DNA of 64,000 bases from an uncultured Oscillibacter sp. (GCA_910589315.1 CAJUTB010000001.1:62001-126000), one strand, 5' to 3'; counted from the first letter of the stretch, positions 42,883 through 50,729 are shown. Numbers and translations are program-made. The notes: generated by a model not told the origin, from the letters alone.

Positions 42883-43927
42883 ATATAAACGGGAAATGTC
42901 CGCTTTGCAGTTCACGCCGGAACAAAAACGGGCGATGGCGCAGGCTGTGGCTTCTGCCGCGCAGAAGCAGACCCGCAAACGCCGCCGTCCCCTTCTGCGG
43001 ACCGCGGTGATTGCTGCCGCGTTAGCGGCTGCGCTGGCGGTGGGGTCCAGCGCGGCGGGGATTCTGCCCGCGCCGGTGGACGTGTTCGCGCCGCTGTTCG
43101 GCGGGGCTGTGGCCCAGACGGAGGTCATTGACAAAATCGGCCGTCCCATCGGGGCCTCCGATACCTGTAATGGAATCACCATCACAGCGGATGCGATTAT
43201 GGGAGACGCGTATAATGCCGTTGTCGTCTACACCATCTCCCGGGACGACGGGGAACGCCTTTTGCCCGAGGGAAGAACCATAGAAAACATGAGCCTGATG
43301 ATCGGCGGCTTCGGCGGGTCCAGCTGGTCCAGAAGCGGCGGACACGGCATGGCTTGGTTTGTGGACCCAGACCCGGAGGACGACCGGATACAGTATGTAG
43401 AAGCTATGAGCGTGACGGAGGAACCGCTGACCCACATCAACGCCACGGCGGAATTTAACGACCTGACCTATTTGGACCCGGAGATGGAGAGCGAAGCGGC
43501 GCTGTACGAGGGACACTGGAAGTTCCGCTATGAGGTGGACTTTGAAAACTGCGGCGTTCGTTTGGGCGGTGGCGAAACCTTCTCCCAGGATGGACTGAGC
43601 TTCATCATTGAGGAAATCAGCGTCTCCCCCATCGCCGTCCGGGTGGCCTACACCGTAGATAAAGCGGCGGTTTGGAGCGACAGTCCCAGCGGACTTACCT
43701 CCGAGGAGGACGCCCGCGAAAGCGCGCGCTTCCTGGAGAATGTCGAAATTCTTCTGACCAAAACGGACGGCACGGTGATCGACCTCAGCAATGCGGGCGG
43801 CAGCATCCGGCCGGAAGACGGAATGTCCCTCTGCTCCAAGGGCCAGGTCTTGGAGGAGATCATCCCCCTGGAAGAACTGGCAAGCATCTCCGTGGGCGGC
43901 ATCGTCTACGAAATCCCCCGCGCATAA
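42866..43927 (+). CDS. DUF4179-family membrane protein, probable anti-sigma factor
   Basis: A 353-residue protein. The N-terminal 50 residues are cytoplasmic (QFTPEQKRAMAQAVASAAQK). One membrane helix lies at residues 50-70 (VIAAALAAALAVGSSAAGIL). The large outer domain follows, with VDVFAPLFGGAVAQTEVIDK typical of DUF4179. Such genes sit directly behind ECF sigma factors and are thought to hold them at the membrane. TAGGAGG precedes the ATG at 42866, which overlaps the end of the sigma gene. If the sigma gene is truly broken, this protein has lost its partner. Confidence 0.8.
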   Translation: MSSLFEYKREMSALQFTPEQKRAMAQAVASAAQKQTRKRRRPLLRTAVIAAALAAALAVGSSAAGILPAPVDVFAPLFGGAVAQTEVIDKIGRPIGASDTCNGITITADAIMGDAYNAVVVYTISRDDGERLLPEGRTIENMSLMIGGFGGSSWSRSGGHGMAWFVDPDPEDDRIQYVEAMSVTEEPLTHINATAEFNDLTYLDPEMESEAALYEGHWKFRYEVDFENCGVRLGGGETFSQDGLSFIIEEISVSPIAVRVAYTVDKAAVWSDSPSGLTSEEDARESARFLENVEILLTKTDGTVIDLSNAGGSIRPEDGMSLCSKGQVLEEIIPLEELASISVGGIVYEIPRA

Positions 43928-43935
43928 GGCGAAAA

Positions 43936-43971
43936 AATCAGAGATATCCCCCCTGCGGGATATCTCTGATT
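43936..43971. terminator. Bidirectional terminator between DUF4179 and sodA
   Basis: AATCAGAGATATCCC (43936-43950) pairs perfectly with GGGATATCTCTGATT (43957-43971). On the minus strand the stem is followed by a six-T run, which makes it a strong terminator for sodA. On the plus strand the trailing GCGTTTCATTT is weaker. Confidence 0.85.
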
Positions 43972-43976
43972 GCGTT

Positions 43977-44618
43977 TCATTTCGCGCACTGCGGACGGTT
44001 TTGCAGCAGCTTTTCGTAAGCCTCCGAGAGCTGGGGCCAGTCGACGAGCCGCCACCAGCTTTCAAAGTAGTCGCCCCGGCGGTTCTGGTAGCCCAGATAA
44101 TAGGCGTGTTCCCACACGTCCACCAGAGTCAGGGGAATCAGGGGAAGCGGCGCGTCCTGGTTCGGCGTTTTCACAACAGACAGCCGCCCATCGCAGTCGC
44201 TCACAAGCCACGCCCAGCCGGAACCGAACTGCCCCAGCGCGGCGGTTTTCAGGGCGGATTTCAGCCCGGACAGGTCGCCGAAGTCCCGGCGGACGGCCTG
44301 TTCCAGCGCGCCGGAGGGCGCGGTGGCAGGAGCCGGGGCCATGGTCCGGAAATACAGGTCGTGGTTGTAAACGCCGCCGGCGTTGTTCCGCACGCCCTGG
44401 CGGATGTCCTCCGGCAGACGACACCAGTCCTGTACCAGCTGTTCCAGGGGCCAGTCCTGATAGTCGGGGTGTTTTTCCAACAGGGCGTTGAGATTCTCCA
44501 CGTAAGTGTTGAAATGCTTGTCGTGGTGAAAATGGAGGGTGCGTTCGTCCAGTTCCGGAAGGAGTGCGTCGTAGCCGTAGGGCAGCGGCGGCAGGGTAAA
44601 GGGATAATGGGTCTCCAT
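43977..44618 (-). CDS. sodA: Superoxide dismutase (Fe/Mn family)
   Basis: A 213-residue cytoplasmic enzyme that converts superoxide to hydrogen peroxide and oxygen. The family order is seen: PLPYGYDALLPELDERTLHF with the first metal His, NNAGGVYNHDLYF, GQFGSGWAWLV, and DVWEHAYYLGYQNRRGDYF with the last metal ligands. Iron versus manganese cannot be settled. The ATG at 44618 has GAGGAG just upstream; a longer in-frame start would read through the structured leader. It is transcribed from a likely promoter at 44693-44723. Confidence 0.95.
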   Translation of the reverse strand: METHYPFTLPPLPYGYDALLPELDERTLHFHHDKHFNTYVENLNALLEKHPDYQDWPLEQLVQDWCRLPEDIRQGVRNNAGGVYNHDLYFRTMAPAPATAPSGALEQAVRRDFGDLSGLKSALKTAALGQFGSGWAWLVSDCDGRLSVVKTPNQDAPLPLIPLTLVDVWEHAYYLGYQNRRGDYFESWWRLVDWPQLSEAYEKLLQNRPQCAK

Positions 44619-44630
44619 AGTCGCTCCTCT

Positions 44631-44692
44631 CTGGGGCGTGGCCCCATGCAAATACTCCACAAAGCCAGTCAAGTGGGGCCTTGTGGAGTATT
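44631..44692 (-). promoter_or_regulatory. Structured RNA leader of sodA with alternative pairings
   Basis: Read on the minus strand from 44692, three stems compete. S1 pairs AATACTCCACAA with TTGTGGAGTATT (12 bp). S2 pairs GGCCCCA (in the S1 loop) with TGGGGCC downstream. S3 pairs TGGGGC with GCCCCA around a CAC loop, ending 2 bases before the GAGAGGAG ribosome binding site. S2 and S3 share one strand, and S2 cannot form beside a full S1 because the linkers are too short. This layout is that of a switch controlling translation or message stability. S1 could alternatively be the 3' end of the upstream gene. Confidence 0.5.
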
Positions 44693-44723
44693 AGTATATG
44701 AGAATTTCACCAAAGGCATACAA
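44693..44723 (-). promoter_or_regulatory. Probable promoter of sodA
   Basis: On the minus strand TTGTAT (44723-44718) and TATACT (44698-44693) are separated by 19 bases, longer than the usual 17. The predicted start falls at the beginning of stem S1 of the leader. It directly follows the stop of the upstream membrane-protein gene. Confidence 0.4.
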
Positions 44724-44726
44724 AAA

Positions 44727-45428
44727 CTAGCTGTCCGCCATAACCGCTTCCACCACAAACCGCAGGCGGCTTGTGTAAGAGACCTGATAGCGCGGCACGT
44801 TTTCCTCGTTCCACTCTTTCGGTTTGGAAGCCATATAGACATGTTTAGGGTTTGGCGCAAAATCCAGACCGTTGGGGAACAGATACGGGTCCCAGCTTTG
44901 CAGGGAACCGTCCGCAGCGTAGTATTTTGTCAGCGGCGCAGGCTGTCCGGCCCCGTAAGGCCCCGGCAGGCAGGCGGGCGCGCTTCCGGGATACATCCAT
45001 AGAAGCTCCGTTTCCAGCTCGCCGGATTTGATTTGCCGGAGGTCCGCCTGGGCGTCCGCGATCACAGAGAATACCGGTCCCTTGACCAGCAGCGTCCCAT
45101 AGAGAAGTAGTTCCAGGAGGAAGATGATTCCTCCCAGCTTGAGGGCGTGGCCAACGTAATTCCGCCCTTCCTCCCGGGACCACAGCTTCCGGACGGAAAA
45201 AATGGTAGCCAACACGGTGATGAAAATGCCAGCCGCCGCAAGCGCGCAGAGGATGAGCCCCGCATTCCGGCACGCCCGGAGGAGTCCTTCCGCATCGGAG
45301 GCGTTTCTGATGCAGATGGAATCAATGGGGCCGGACACGCCCAGCAGTATCAGCAGCAACGCTGGGAAGACGCTGAGGAACGGAAGGGCAATCAAAAGCG
45401 TGACGCCTGCCGCTGTTTTCCTATTCAT
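44727..45428 (-). CDS. Membrane protein of unknown function in the luxS operon
   Basis: A 233-residue protein that I do not recognise. Three membrane helices are visible: residues 8-30 (VTLLIALPFLSVFPALLLIL), 55-78 (LILCALAAAGIFITVLATIF) and 97-118 (LKLGGIIFLLELLLYGTLLV). The C-terminal 110 residues are extracytoplasmic or cytoplasmic and beta-rich, with a Pro/Gly/Tyr-rich centre. Its start overlaps the end of luxS by 8 bases, so it is probably translated from the same message. A link to autoinducer export or response is possible only by association. Confidence 0.65.
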   Translation of the reverse strand: MNRKTAAGVTLLIALPFLSVFPALLLILLGVSGPIDSICIRNASDAEGLLRACRNAGLILCALAAAGIFITVLATIFSVRKLWSREEGRNYVGHALKLGGIIFLLELLLYGTLLVKGPVFSVIADAQADLRQIKSGELETELLWMYPGSAPACLPGPYGAGQPAPLTKYYAADGSLQSWDPYLFPNGLDFAPNPKHVYMASKPKEWNEENVPRYQVSYTSRLRFVVEAVMADS

Positions 45429-45894
45429 ATCCCAGTTTTCCCGTGTCCCAGCCAGCGATCAAATCCGCATACCAGGCGCAGGCTTTGCGTCCGGTCTCCA
45501 CGTCCAGGTTGCTGTAATTTCCGCATTCCACCGCGCTTTTTCCCGGCATCTCGCCGGAGAATTCCCCGGCGGCGCGAAAAACCCGCTGCAAGAGCTGAAC
45601 AGCCGCTTCATTGGTGAGCTTCCGCCCGTCGAACAGGAAATAAAACCCGGTCTGACAGCCCATCGGCCCGAAATAAATGACGGCTTCCTTTTCCGGCGAA
45701 TTCCGCAGCAGCGTTGCGATCAGATGCTCTACCGAATGAAGCTCGCTGTTGGAGAGCAAATCGCCGGTGTTGGGCCGTTTGAAGCGCAGGTCAAAGGTGA
45801 TGACGTCCCCGTCTACCCGGGACAGGTACAGCCCCGGCAGGAGCTTGGTGTGGTCCACCTGAAAGCTGGCAATGCGTTCCAGAGTCTCGCTCAT
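45421..45894 (-). CDS. luxS: S-ribosylhomocysteine lyase LuxS
   Basis: A 157-residue enzyme that splits S-ribosylhomocysteine into homocysteine and the precursor of autoinducer 2. The metal site His53/His57 (ELHSVEHLIA) and Cys124 (VECGNYSN) is complete, and catalytic Cys80 lies in GPMGCQTGFY. The length is typical. It starts 3 bases after mtnN on the same strand. Together the pair recycles S-adenosylhomocysteine in two steps and supplies a potential quorum signal. Confidence 0.97.
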   Translation of the reverse strand: MSETLERIASFQVDHTKLLPGLYLSRVDGDVITFDLRFKRPNTGDLLSNSELHSVEHLIATLLRNSPEKEAVIYFGPMGCQTGFYFLFDGRKLTNEAAVQLLQRVFRAAGEFSGEMPGKSAVECGNYSNLDVETGRKACAWYADLIAGWDTGKLGYE

Positions 45895-45897
45895 GAT

Positions 45898-46587
45898 TCA
45901 CGCCTCCGTTTCCTTGGCCAGAGCCAGAGCCAGGGGCAGTACGACGGCCCCCAGGTTTTTAAGCGCCTGTCCGAAATCGAAATATTCCTGCACCTGATTT
46001 TCGCTGAACAAGCGGTCCGAGACCGATTTCAGCGCAGCAAAGCGCACGTTGTTCCGCAGGCACACCTGTGCCACGGCGCAGCCTTCCATTTCCAAAAGCA
46101 GAGGGTGGAAGGTGTCCCGAATCCACTCGGCCCGTTTTCCGCCCACGCCGAACCAGTCTCCGGTGGCGACCCGGCCCGTTGTAGCGGCGACGCCTAATTC
46201 TTTCAGGATTTCCACGCAGCGTTCCGGCTTCCAGGTCGGGAATTCCGTCTGCTTCACCGTGGATACGAACCCCACCGGGTCCCCGACGGCGCTGGTGTCC
46301 ATGTCGTGTTGTACGAAGTCCGACGCGACCACCAGCGAACCGGTGGGCAGGTCGCCCATGCACCCGGCCACGCCGGGACTCAGAATCAAATCCACCTTCT
46401 GGCGGCGGCACATGATTTCCGCGGCCATAGCGGCGTTGACCTTCCCCACGCCCCCGGCGCAGGCCACCACGTCCGGGGCCAGATGGTAGAAGGGTACGCC
46501 GGAGATGGTCTCAAAGGGTTCCAGGTCCTTTGCGCCCGGCAGGGCGTGGAATTCTACGGGCATTGCGAATTGCAGTCCAATTTTCAT
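45898..46587 (-). CDS. mtnN: 5'-methylthioadenosine/S-adenosylhomocysteine nucleosidase
   Basis: A 229-residue nucleosidase of the PNP fold. It has the opening MKIGLQFAMPVEFHAL, the central block LILSPGVAGCMGDLPTGSLV, and the substrate motif LEMEGCAVAQVC followed by VSDRLF. The first step of S-adenosylhomocysteine recycling (release of adenine) feeds LuxS encoded next door. A related futalosine hydrolase activity cannot be excluded from sequence, but the luxS context favours the nucleosidase. Gene order mtnN-luxS-membrane protein suggests one operon. Confidence 0.9.
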   Translation of the reverse strand: MKIGLQFAMPVEFHALPGAKDLEPFETISGVPFYHLAPDVVACAGGVGKVNAAMAAEIMCRRQKVDLILSPGVAGCMGDLPTGSLVVASDFVQHDMDTSAVGDPVGFVSTVKQTEFPTWKPERCVEILKELGVAATTGRVATGDWFGVGGKRAEWIRDTFHPLLLEMEGCAVAQVCLRNNVRFAALKSVSDRLFSENQVQEYFDFGQALKNLGAVVLPLALALAKETEA

Positions 46588-46673
46588 ACGTTTCCCCCAA
46601 TTTTCCGGCAGAAGACAGGAGACCGGGACCGCCCCGATCTCCTGTCCCTGCGTCGCAATCGAATGTTGAAATC

Positions 46674-47870
46674 TCAGCCTTTGACAATGGCGGCGGTGTC
46701 CATGGCGATCATAAGTTCTTCGTTGGTGGGAATGAGCAGGACCTTGACCTTGGAATCCGCAGCGGAAATGACAGTTTCCTTGCCTCGGACGTTGTTGGCC
46801 TCCGCGTCCATCTTCACGCCCATGAATTCCAGGCCGCCGGCAATATCCAGCCGCTGGCTGGCGGAGTTCTCGCCCACGCCGGCGGTGAAGATGATGGCGT
46901 CCACGCCGCCCATGGCGGCGGCATAGGAGCCGATGAGCTTCTTCACGCCGTAGTTGAACATCTCCACGGAAAGGGAGGCGCGGGTATTGCCCTCTTTTCC
47001 GGCGGCTTCCAGGTCGCGGAAGTCGGAGCTGACGCCCGACACGCCCTGCACGCCGGATTTCTTGTTGAGGATGTTCAGCATTTCGTCAATGTTGAGGCCG
47101 TGCTTGTTCATCAAATATTGCAGGATACCCGCGTCCAGGTCGCCGGAACGGGTGCCCATAGGCACGCCCGCCAGGGGGGTGAAGCCCATGGAGGTATCCA
47201 CGCTCTTGCCGCCGTCCACGGCGGTGACGGAGGAGCCGTTGCCCAGGTGGCAGGAGATGAGCTTCAGTTCTTCGGGCTTTTTGCCCAGCATGGCGGCGGC
47301 GCGGCCCGCCACGTACTTGTGGCTGGTGCCGTGGAAACCGTAGCGGCGCACCTTGTCGTTTTCGTAATATTCGTAGGGCAGGGCGTACATATAAGCCCGG
47401 GCGGGCATGGTCTGATGGAAGGCGGTGTCAAACACGGCGACCATCGGCGTACCGGGCATGAGGGCCTGGCAGGCTTTGATGCCGATGATGTTGGCGGGGT
47501 TGTGGAGGGGGGCCAGGGGGTTGCACTCCTCAATGGCGGCCATCACTTCGTCCGTAATCCGCACAGACGCGGCGAATTTCTCGCCGCCGTGGACGACCCG
47601 GTGTCCCACCGCGCCGATCTCGGACATGGAGGTGATCACGCCGTTTTCCTTGTCGGCCAGGGCGTCCAGCACCGCCTGAATGGCTTCCGAGTGGGTGGGC
47701 ATGGCGACATCCACAGCGTCCAGGGTCTTTTTGCCCTCGGCCTTGTAGGTGAATTTGCCGTCGATGCCGATGCGCTCACAAAGGCCCTTGGCCAGCAGCA
47801 CGCCGGTTTCGGGGTTCAGAAGCTGATACTTCAAAGAGGAGCTGCCTGCGTTGATTACGAGAATGTTCAT
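46674..47870 (-). CDS. ackA: Acetate kinase
   Basis: A 398-residue enzyme that makes ATP and acetate from acetyl phosphate, the usual energy-yielding step of fermentation. Family marks are MNILVINAGSSSLKYQLLNP at the N-terminus, GHRVVHGGEKF, HLGNGSSVTAVDGGKSVDTS and GGVDAIIFTAGVGENS. The length is typical. A pta gene is not adjacent. The gene is divergent from tmcAL, an arrangement frequent in Firmicutes. Its promoter lies at 47970-47997. Confidence 0.97.
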   Translation of the reverse strand: MNILVINAGSSSLKYQLLNPETGVLLAKGLCERIGIDGKFTYKAEGKKTLDAVDVAMPTHSEAIQAVLDALADKENGVITSMSEIGAVGHRVVHGGEKFAASVRITDEVMAAIEECNPLAPLHNPANIIGIKACQALMPGTPMVAVFDTAFHQTMPARAYMYALPYEYYENDKVRRYGFHGTSHKYVAGRAAAMLGKKPEELKLISCHLGNGSSVTAVDGGKSVDTSMGFTPLAGVPMGTRSGDLDAGILQYLMNKHGLNIDEMLNILNKKSGVQGVSGVSSDFRDLEAAGKEGNTRASLSVEMFNYGVKKLIGSYAAAMGGVDAIIFTAGVGENSASQRLDIAGGLEFMGVKMDAEANNVRGKETVISAADSKVKVLLIPTNEELMIAMDTAAIVKG

Positions 47871-47969
47871 AGTTGCATCATCCCTTCTTTCGGGAAAAGT
47901 CTTGCGGTTTTCCCGAAAATGATATAAAATAAGAATGTAGAATCGCGCCGTCCTTTGGACGCTATCACC

Positions 47970-47997
47970 ATTATACCAGAGTTTTTTTCAGATACAA
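47970..47997 (-). promoter_or_regulatory. Sigma-A promoter of ackA
   Basis: On the minus strand TTGTAT (47997-47992) and a consensus TATAAT (47975-47970) are separated by 16 bases. This gives an untranslated leader of about 90 bases before the ackA ATG. Confidence 0.7.
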
Positions 47998-48049
47998 CCG
48001 GTTTTTTACCGAAATGTCACTTTTTTGTCATTGCATAAGGAGGAATTTT

Positions 48050-49234
48050 GTGCCGATTGCTGGTATCATAGCAGAATACAATCCCCTGCACGCCGGGCAT
48101 GTCCATTTGATGGAGGAGGCCCGCCGCCTTCTGGGGCCGGATACGGCGATTCTCTGCGTAATGAGCGGAGACTTTGTTCAGCGGGGAGATTTTGCCCTGG
48201 CGTCGAAACGCGCCCGGGCGGCGGCGGCTGTGGAGAGCGGGGCGGACCTGGTTTTGGAACTGCCCCTGCCCTGGGCGGTGTCTCCGGCGGAGGCGTTTTC
48301 CGCGGGGGCCGTGGAGCTTTTGGAGAATACGGGCGTCGTGACGCATTTGGTGTTCGGCAGCGAGTGCGGCGACGCGGCGGCTTTGAACCGGGTGGCGGCG
48401 GCTTTGAACGGCGAAGCGTTCAGCGAACGTGTCCGGGGCGAGCTGACGGCGGGCGATACGTTTGCCGCGGCGCGGCAGCGGGCCGTATCGGCTCTGACCT
48501 CCCGGGAGGATGCGGCGCTGCTGGAGCGGCCCAACAATATTCTGGGCGTGGAATACTGCAAAAGCCTTCAGCGGCTGCATTCCAAGATACAGGCGGTGAC
48601 GGTCCTGCGCACCGGCGCAGCTCACGACGCCGAAAGCGGCGCGTCGTCCGCGGCGATTCGGACGCTTTTGCGGCGGGGCGAACGGGAAGCGGCTTTGGCC
48701 TGCATGGCCCCGGCCATGCGGATTGCCTACGAGCTGGAGGAGGGCGAAAACCGCGCCCCGGTGTTTTACGAGACCTGCGAGCGGGCGGTTCTGGCCCGCC
48801 TGCGGTCTATGGAGCCTGCGGATTTTGCCGCCCTGGACCCAGGCCGGGAGGGCCTGCGGAACCGTCTATATCAGGCGGTTCGGGGCGGCGTCACGGTAGA
48901 GGAAATTTTGACGGCGGCGAAGACGAAGCGGTATCCCCTGGCCCGCCTGCGGCGTATGGTGCTGTGGGCCTACCTGGGGCTGACGGAGATCCCGGCGCGG
49001 GTGCCCTACGCCCGTCCGCTGGCGGCCAACGCCGTGGGCCGGAGTCTTCTGGCCGCCATGCGTAAAAAAGCGGCCATTCCGGTTTTGACGAAGCCCGCTG
49101 CGGTCCACCGCCTGCCGGAAGACGCCATCCGGCTGTTTGAGCTGGAGGCCCGGGCCGCCGATTTGTACGCTCTGGCGTATCCGGCGCCTGCGCCCGGCGG
49201 CGGAGAATGGCGGGCGCGTCCGGTCATGCTTTGA
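48050..49234 (+). CDS. tmcAL: tRNA(Met) cytidine acetate ligase TmcAL (YlbM family)
   Basis: A 394-residue enzyme that acetylates the wobble cytidine of elongator tRNA(Met) using acetate and ATP. The nucleotidyltransferase motif is IAEYNPLHAGHVHLMEEARR. Further marks are VMSGDFVQRGDFAL, DLVLELPLPWAVSPAEAFSA and NNILGVEYCKSLQRL. Its divergence from ackA links acetate metabolism and tRNA acetylation, as in other Firmicutes. The GTG at 48050 is used because AAGGAGG lies 6 bases upstream; an earlier in-frame start at 48014 has none. Confidence 0.95.
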   Translation: MPIAGIIAEYNPLHAGHVHLMEEARRLLGPDTAILCVMSGDFVQRGDFALASKRARAAAAVESGADLVLELPLPWAVSPAEAFSAGAVELLENTGVVTHLVFGSECGDAAALNRVAAALNGEAFSERVRGELTAGDTFAAARQRAVSALTSREDAALLERPNNILGVEYCKSLQRLHSKIQAVTVLRTGAAHDAESGASSAAIRTLLRRGEREAALACMAPAMRIAYELEEGENRAPVFYETCERAVLARLRSMEPADFAALDPGREGLRNRLYQAVRGGVTVEEILTAAKTKRYPLARLRRMVLWAYLGLTEIPARVPYARPLAANAVGRSLLAAMRKKAAIPVLTKPAAVHRLPEDAIRLFELEARAADLYALAYPAPAPGGGEWRARPVML

Positions 49235-49278
49235 TCTATAGAGGACCAGCCCTTTCCGAAAAAGAACGGAGGATATTT

Positions 49279-50124
49279 ATGGGAACCATGATCGCAATGC
49301 TGCTGGTGCTGAGCGCACTGGCGGGCTGTGCCAACGAGTCGATGGTAAACGTCCGAAACGCCGCCCTGCCGGCCCAGGAGGAACCGGCGGTCACCTGGGT
49401 GGTGGAGCTGGAAACCGTCGCGGATACCGTTTCCAATGAGAAGGGGCAGGAGATTGCCGCGTATTCGTATACGGTTCCGGCTCTGTATGCGGTTTTGCCC
49501 GACGGCTCCCGTCTGGAAGAAGCCCAGACGGAGGAGGAGGCACGGTATTTGGAGATTATGGCGGCCTTTGACGAGCCGTTTTCCGCCTGGATTGGAGAGG
49601 CGGAAAAACGGGACGAATTTACTGGAATGGCAAAGGAATACTGGATGGAAACCCTGCATGGGTCGCCCTTTACGGACGAGTTGACCTGCACCGTTTATCA
49701 GACCGCGCATCTGGTCAGTATCTCCGGCGTCTATTACAGCTGGGCGGGCGGCGCGCACCCGAACACCAGCCTGTACAGCTGGAATTTCGACCTGGATACC
49801 GGGAGCTTTTTCGACCCGCAGCTTTTGGAGGAAGGCAGCGGGCTGGGCGCGGCGGTCCACGCGGAGCTTTCCCGGCAGGCCCGGGAGCGGGCGGCCGAAG
49901 CGGGTATGAAGCCGGAGGATTTCTTCTGGTCGAACTATGACGATATTCTGCAAGAGTGGAGCAACTATGCGGTGTCCTTCGACGAATCCGGGATGACGGT
50001 TGCCTTTTCGCCCTACGAGCTGGCGTGCTACGCCGCTGGGGAGCAGATTTTCCGCATCCCCTACGACTGGCTCGCCCCCCGCCTCAGTCCGGCGGCCCAG
50101 AGCTTTTTGGGAATTGGACAGTGA
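49279..50124 (+). CDS. RsiV-like lipoprotein (DUF4163/DUF3298 domains)
   Basis: A 281-residue predicted lipoprotein with lipobox LSALAGC and Cys17 as the lipid anchor. The outer part matches the RsiV-type pair of domains: a DUF4163-like segment (VSISGVYYSWAGGAHPNTSL) and a DUF3298-like segment (FSPYELACYAAGEQIFRIPY). In Bacillus RsiV this region binds lysozyme and is joined to an anti-sigma domain. Here the anti-sigma part is missing and the protein is simply anchored outside. A lysozyme-sensing or binding role is inferred. CGGAGG lies 6 bases before the ATG. It is followed by a strong bidirectional terminator. Confidence 0.8.
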   Translation: MGTMIAMLLVLSALAGCANESMVNVRNAALPAQEEPAVTWVVELETVADTVSNEKGQEIAAYSYTVPALYAVLPDGSRLEEAQTEEEARYLEIMAAFDEPFSAWIGEAEKRDEFTGMAKEYWMETLHGSPFTDELTCTVYQTAHLVSISGVYYSWAGGAHPNTSLYSWNFDLDTGSFFDPQLLEEGSGLGAAVHAELSRQARERAAEAGMKPEDFFWSNYDDILQEWSNYAVSFDESGMTVAFSPYELACYAAGEQIFRIPYDWLAPRLSPAAQSFLGIGQ

Positions 50125-50130
50125 GACAAA

Positions 50131-50162
50131 AAACGCGTTCCGCCGTCAGGCGGAACGCGTTT
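50131..50162. terminator. Bidirectional terminator
   Basis: AAACGCGTTCCGCC (50131-50144) pairs perfectly with GGCGGAACGCGTTT (50149-50162) around a GTCA loop. It serves the plus-strand lipoprotein gene; on the minus strand a six-T run (through 50128) follows the stem, so it also ends the HMA-like gene. Confidence 0.9.
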
Positions 50163-50169
50163 GCGCGTC

Positions 50170-50388
50170 TTATTCCGTTTGCCGGAGCTGATACCCCAGC
50201 TCCTGAACCTTCTGCCGGATCTCGTCCTGGCGGGCGCCGGTGGTGTCGTAGTCCACCGCCAGACAGCCGCTGCCGCTGACGCTCACGCCGGTCACGCCCG
50301 GCAGGGTGTCCAGCCCTTGCTTGAGGCGTTTTTCGTCGTGTTTTCCGCCGGCGTTCTCCAAAGAAAAATAGGCGCTCAGATGGGCCAA
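50170..50388 (-). CDS. HMA-like small protein lacking the CxxC metal site
   Basis: A 72-residue protein with the ferredoxin-like pattern of heavy-metal-associated domains: ENAGGKHDEKRLKQGLDTLP, GVTGVSVSGSGCLAVDYDTT, then DEIRQKVQELGYQ. The usual CxxC copper ligands are absent; only one Cys remains. It therefore may not carry copper. Translation starts at a TTG with AAAGGAGG 9 bases upstream. That ribosome binding site is inside the 3' arm of a perfect 13-bp hairpin, so expression is likely controlled at the RNA level. Confidence 0.8.
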   Translation of the reverse strand: MAHLSAYFSLENAGGKHDEKRLKQGLDTLPGVTGVSVSGSGCLAVDYDTTGARQDEIRQKVQELGYQLRQTE

Positions 50389-50394
50389 AGGATT

Positions 50395-50440
50395 CCCCCT
50401 CCTTTCCGATTTTTCCTTAGTATGCCTGGAAAGGAGGGGG
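50395..50440 (-). promoter_or_regulatory. Hairpin that sequesters the ribosome binding site of the HMA-like gene
   Basis: CCCCCTCCTTTCC (minus strand, 50440-50428) pairs perfectly over 13 bp with GGAAAGGAGGGGG (50407-50395), with a 20-base loop. The second arm contains the AAAGGAGG of the TTG-started gene at 50388. The loop includes a second purine-rich AAGGAAAAA. No T-run follows, so a translational rather than a transcriptional effect is expected. Confidence 0.6.
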
Positions 50441-50469
50441 TTTATGTTCCGAACGCTGGGGGGAGAGCA

Positions 50470-50637
50470 CTACTGATAACGGTATTGAAGTCCGGTATAT
50501 TGCTCAATGCAGCGGAAAAACATCTCGCGGCTGCGGAACTCCAACAGTTTACAGTCCTCCTCCTCATGGAAGGACACGATCCGCCGCCGGGTGTCGACCC
50601 AAACCCGCCACAAATTCTCTGTTTTCGTCTGCTCCAT
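50470..50637 (-). CDS. Small protein of 55 residues, unknown
   Basis: A short gene starting at the ATG at 50637, with AAAGGAG about 10 bases upstream. The product begins MEQTKTENLWRVWVDTRRRI and ends EQYTGLQYRYQ. It is rich in aromatic and charged residues and has no membrane segment. The start and ribosome binding site are good, and the sequence looks folded rather than random. I do not recognise a family. It lies between the amidase gene and the HMA-like gene on the same strand. Confidence 0.6.
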   Translation of the reverse strand: MEQTKTENLWRVWVDTRRRIVSFHEEEDCKLLEFRSREMFFRCIEQYTGLQYRYQ

Positions 50638-50729
50638 AAAGCGAAGGCTCCTTTCATACAGCTTCTATTATTAAGACGATTGAACGGGCTGTTTTGTTTC
50701 ACCTTTTTTGAAAATTTTTTCAAAATTTT

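Noticed and set aside
44631..44692. An H-type pseudoknot in the sodA leader
   Set aside because: The pairings S1 and S2 have pseudoknot order, but the connecting loops (0 and 4 bases) are too short to span a 7-bp and a 12-bp stem. Mutually exclusive stems are more likely.
50449..50475. A 10-codon plus-strand reading frame starting near 50443 behind GGAAAGGAGGGGG
   Set aside because: The purine run is better explained as the complementary arm of the hairpin controlling the minus-strand gene; the frame is too short and shows no support.
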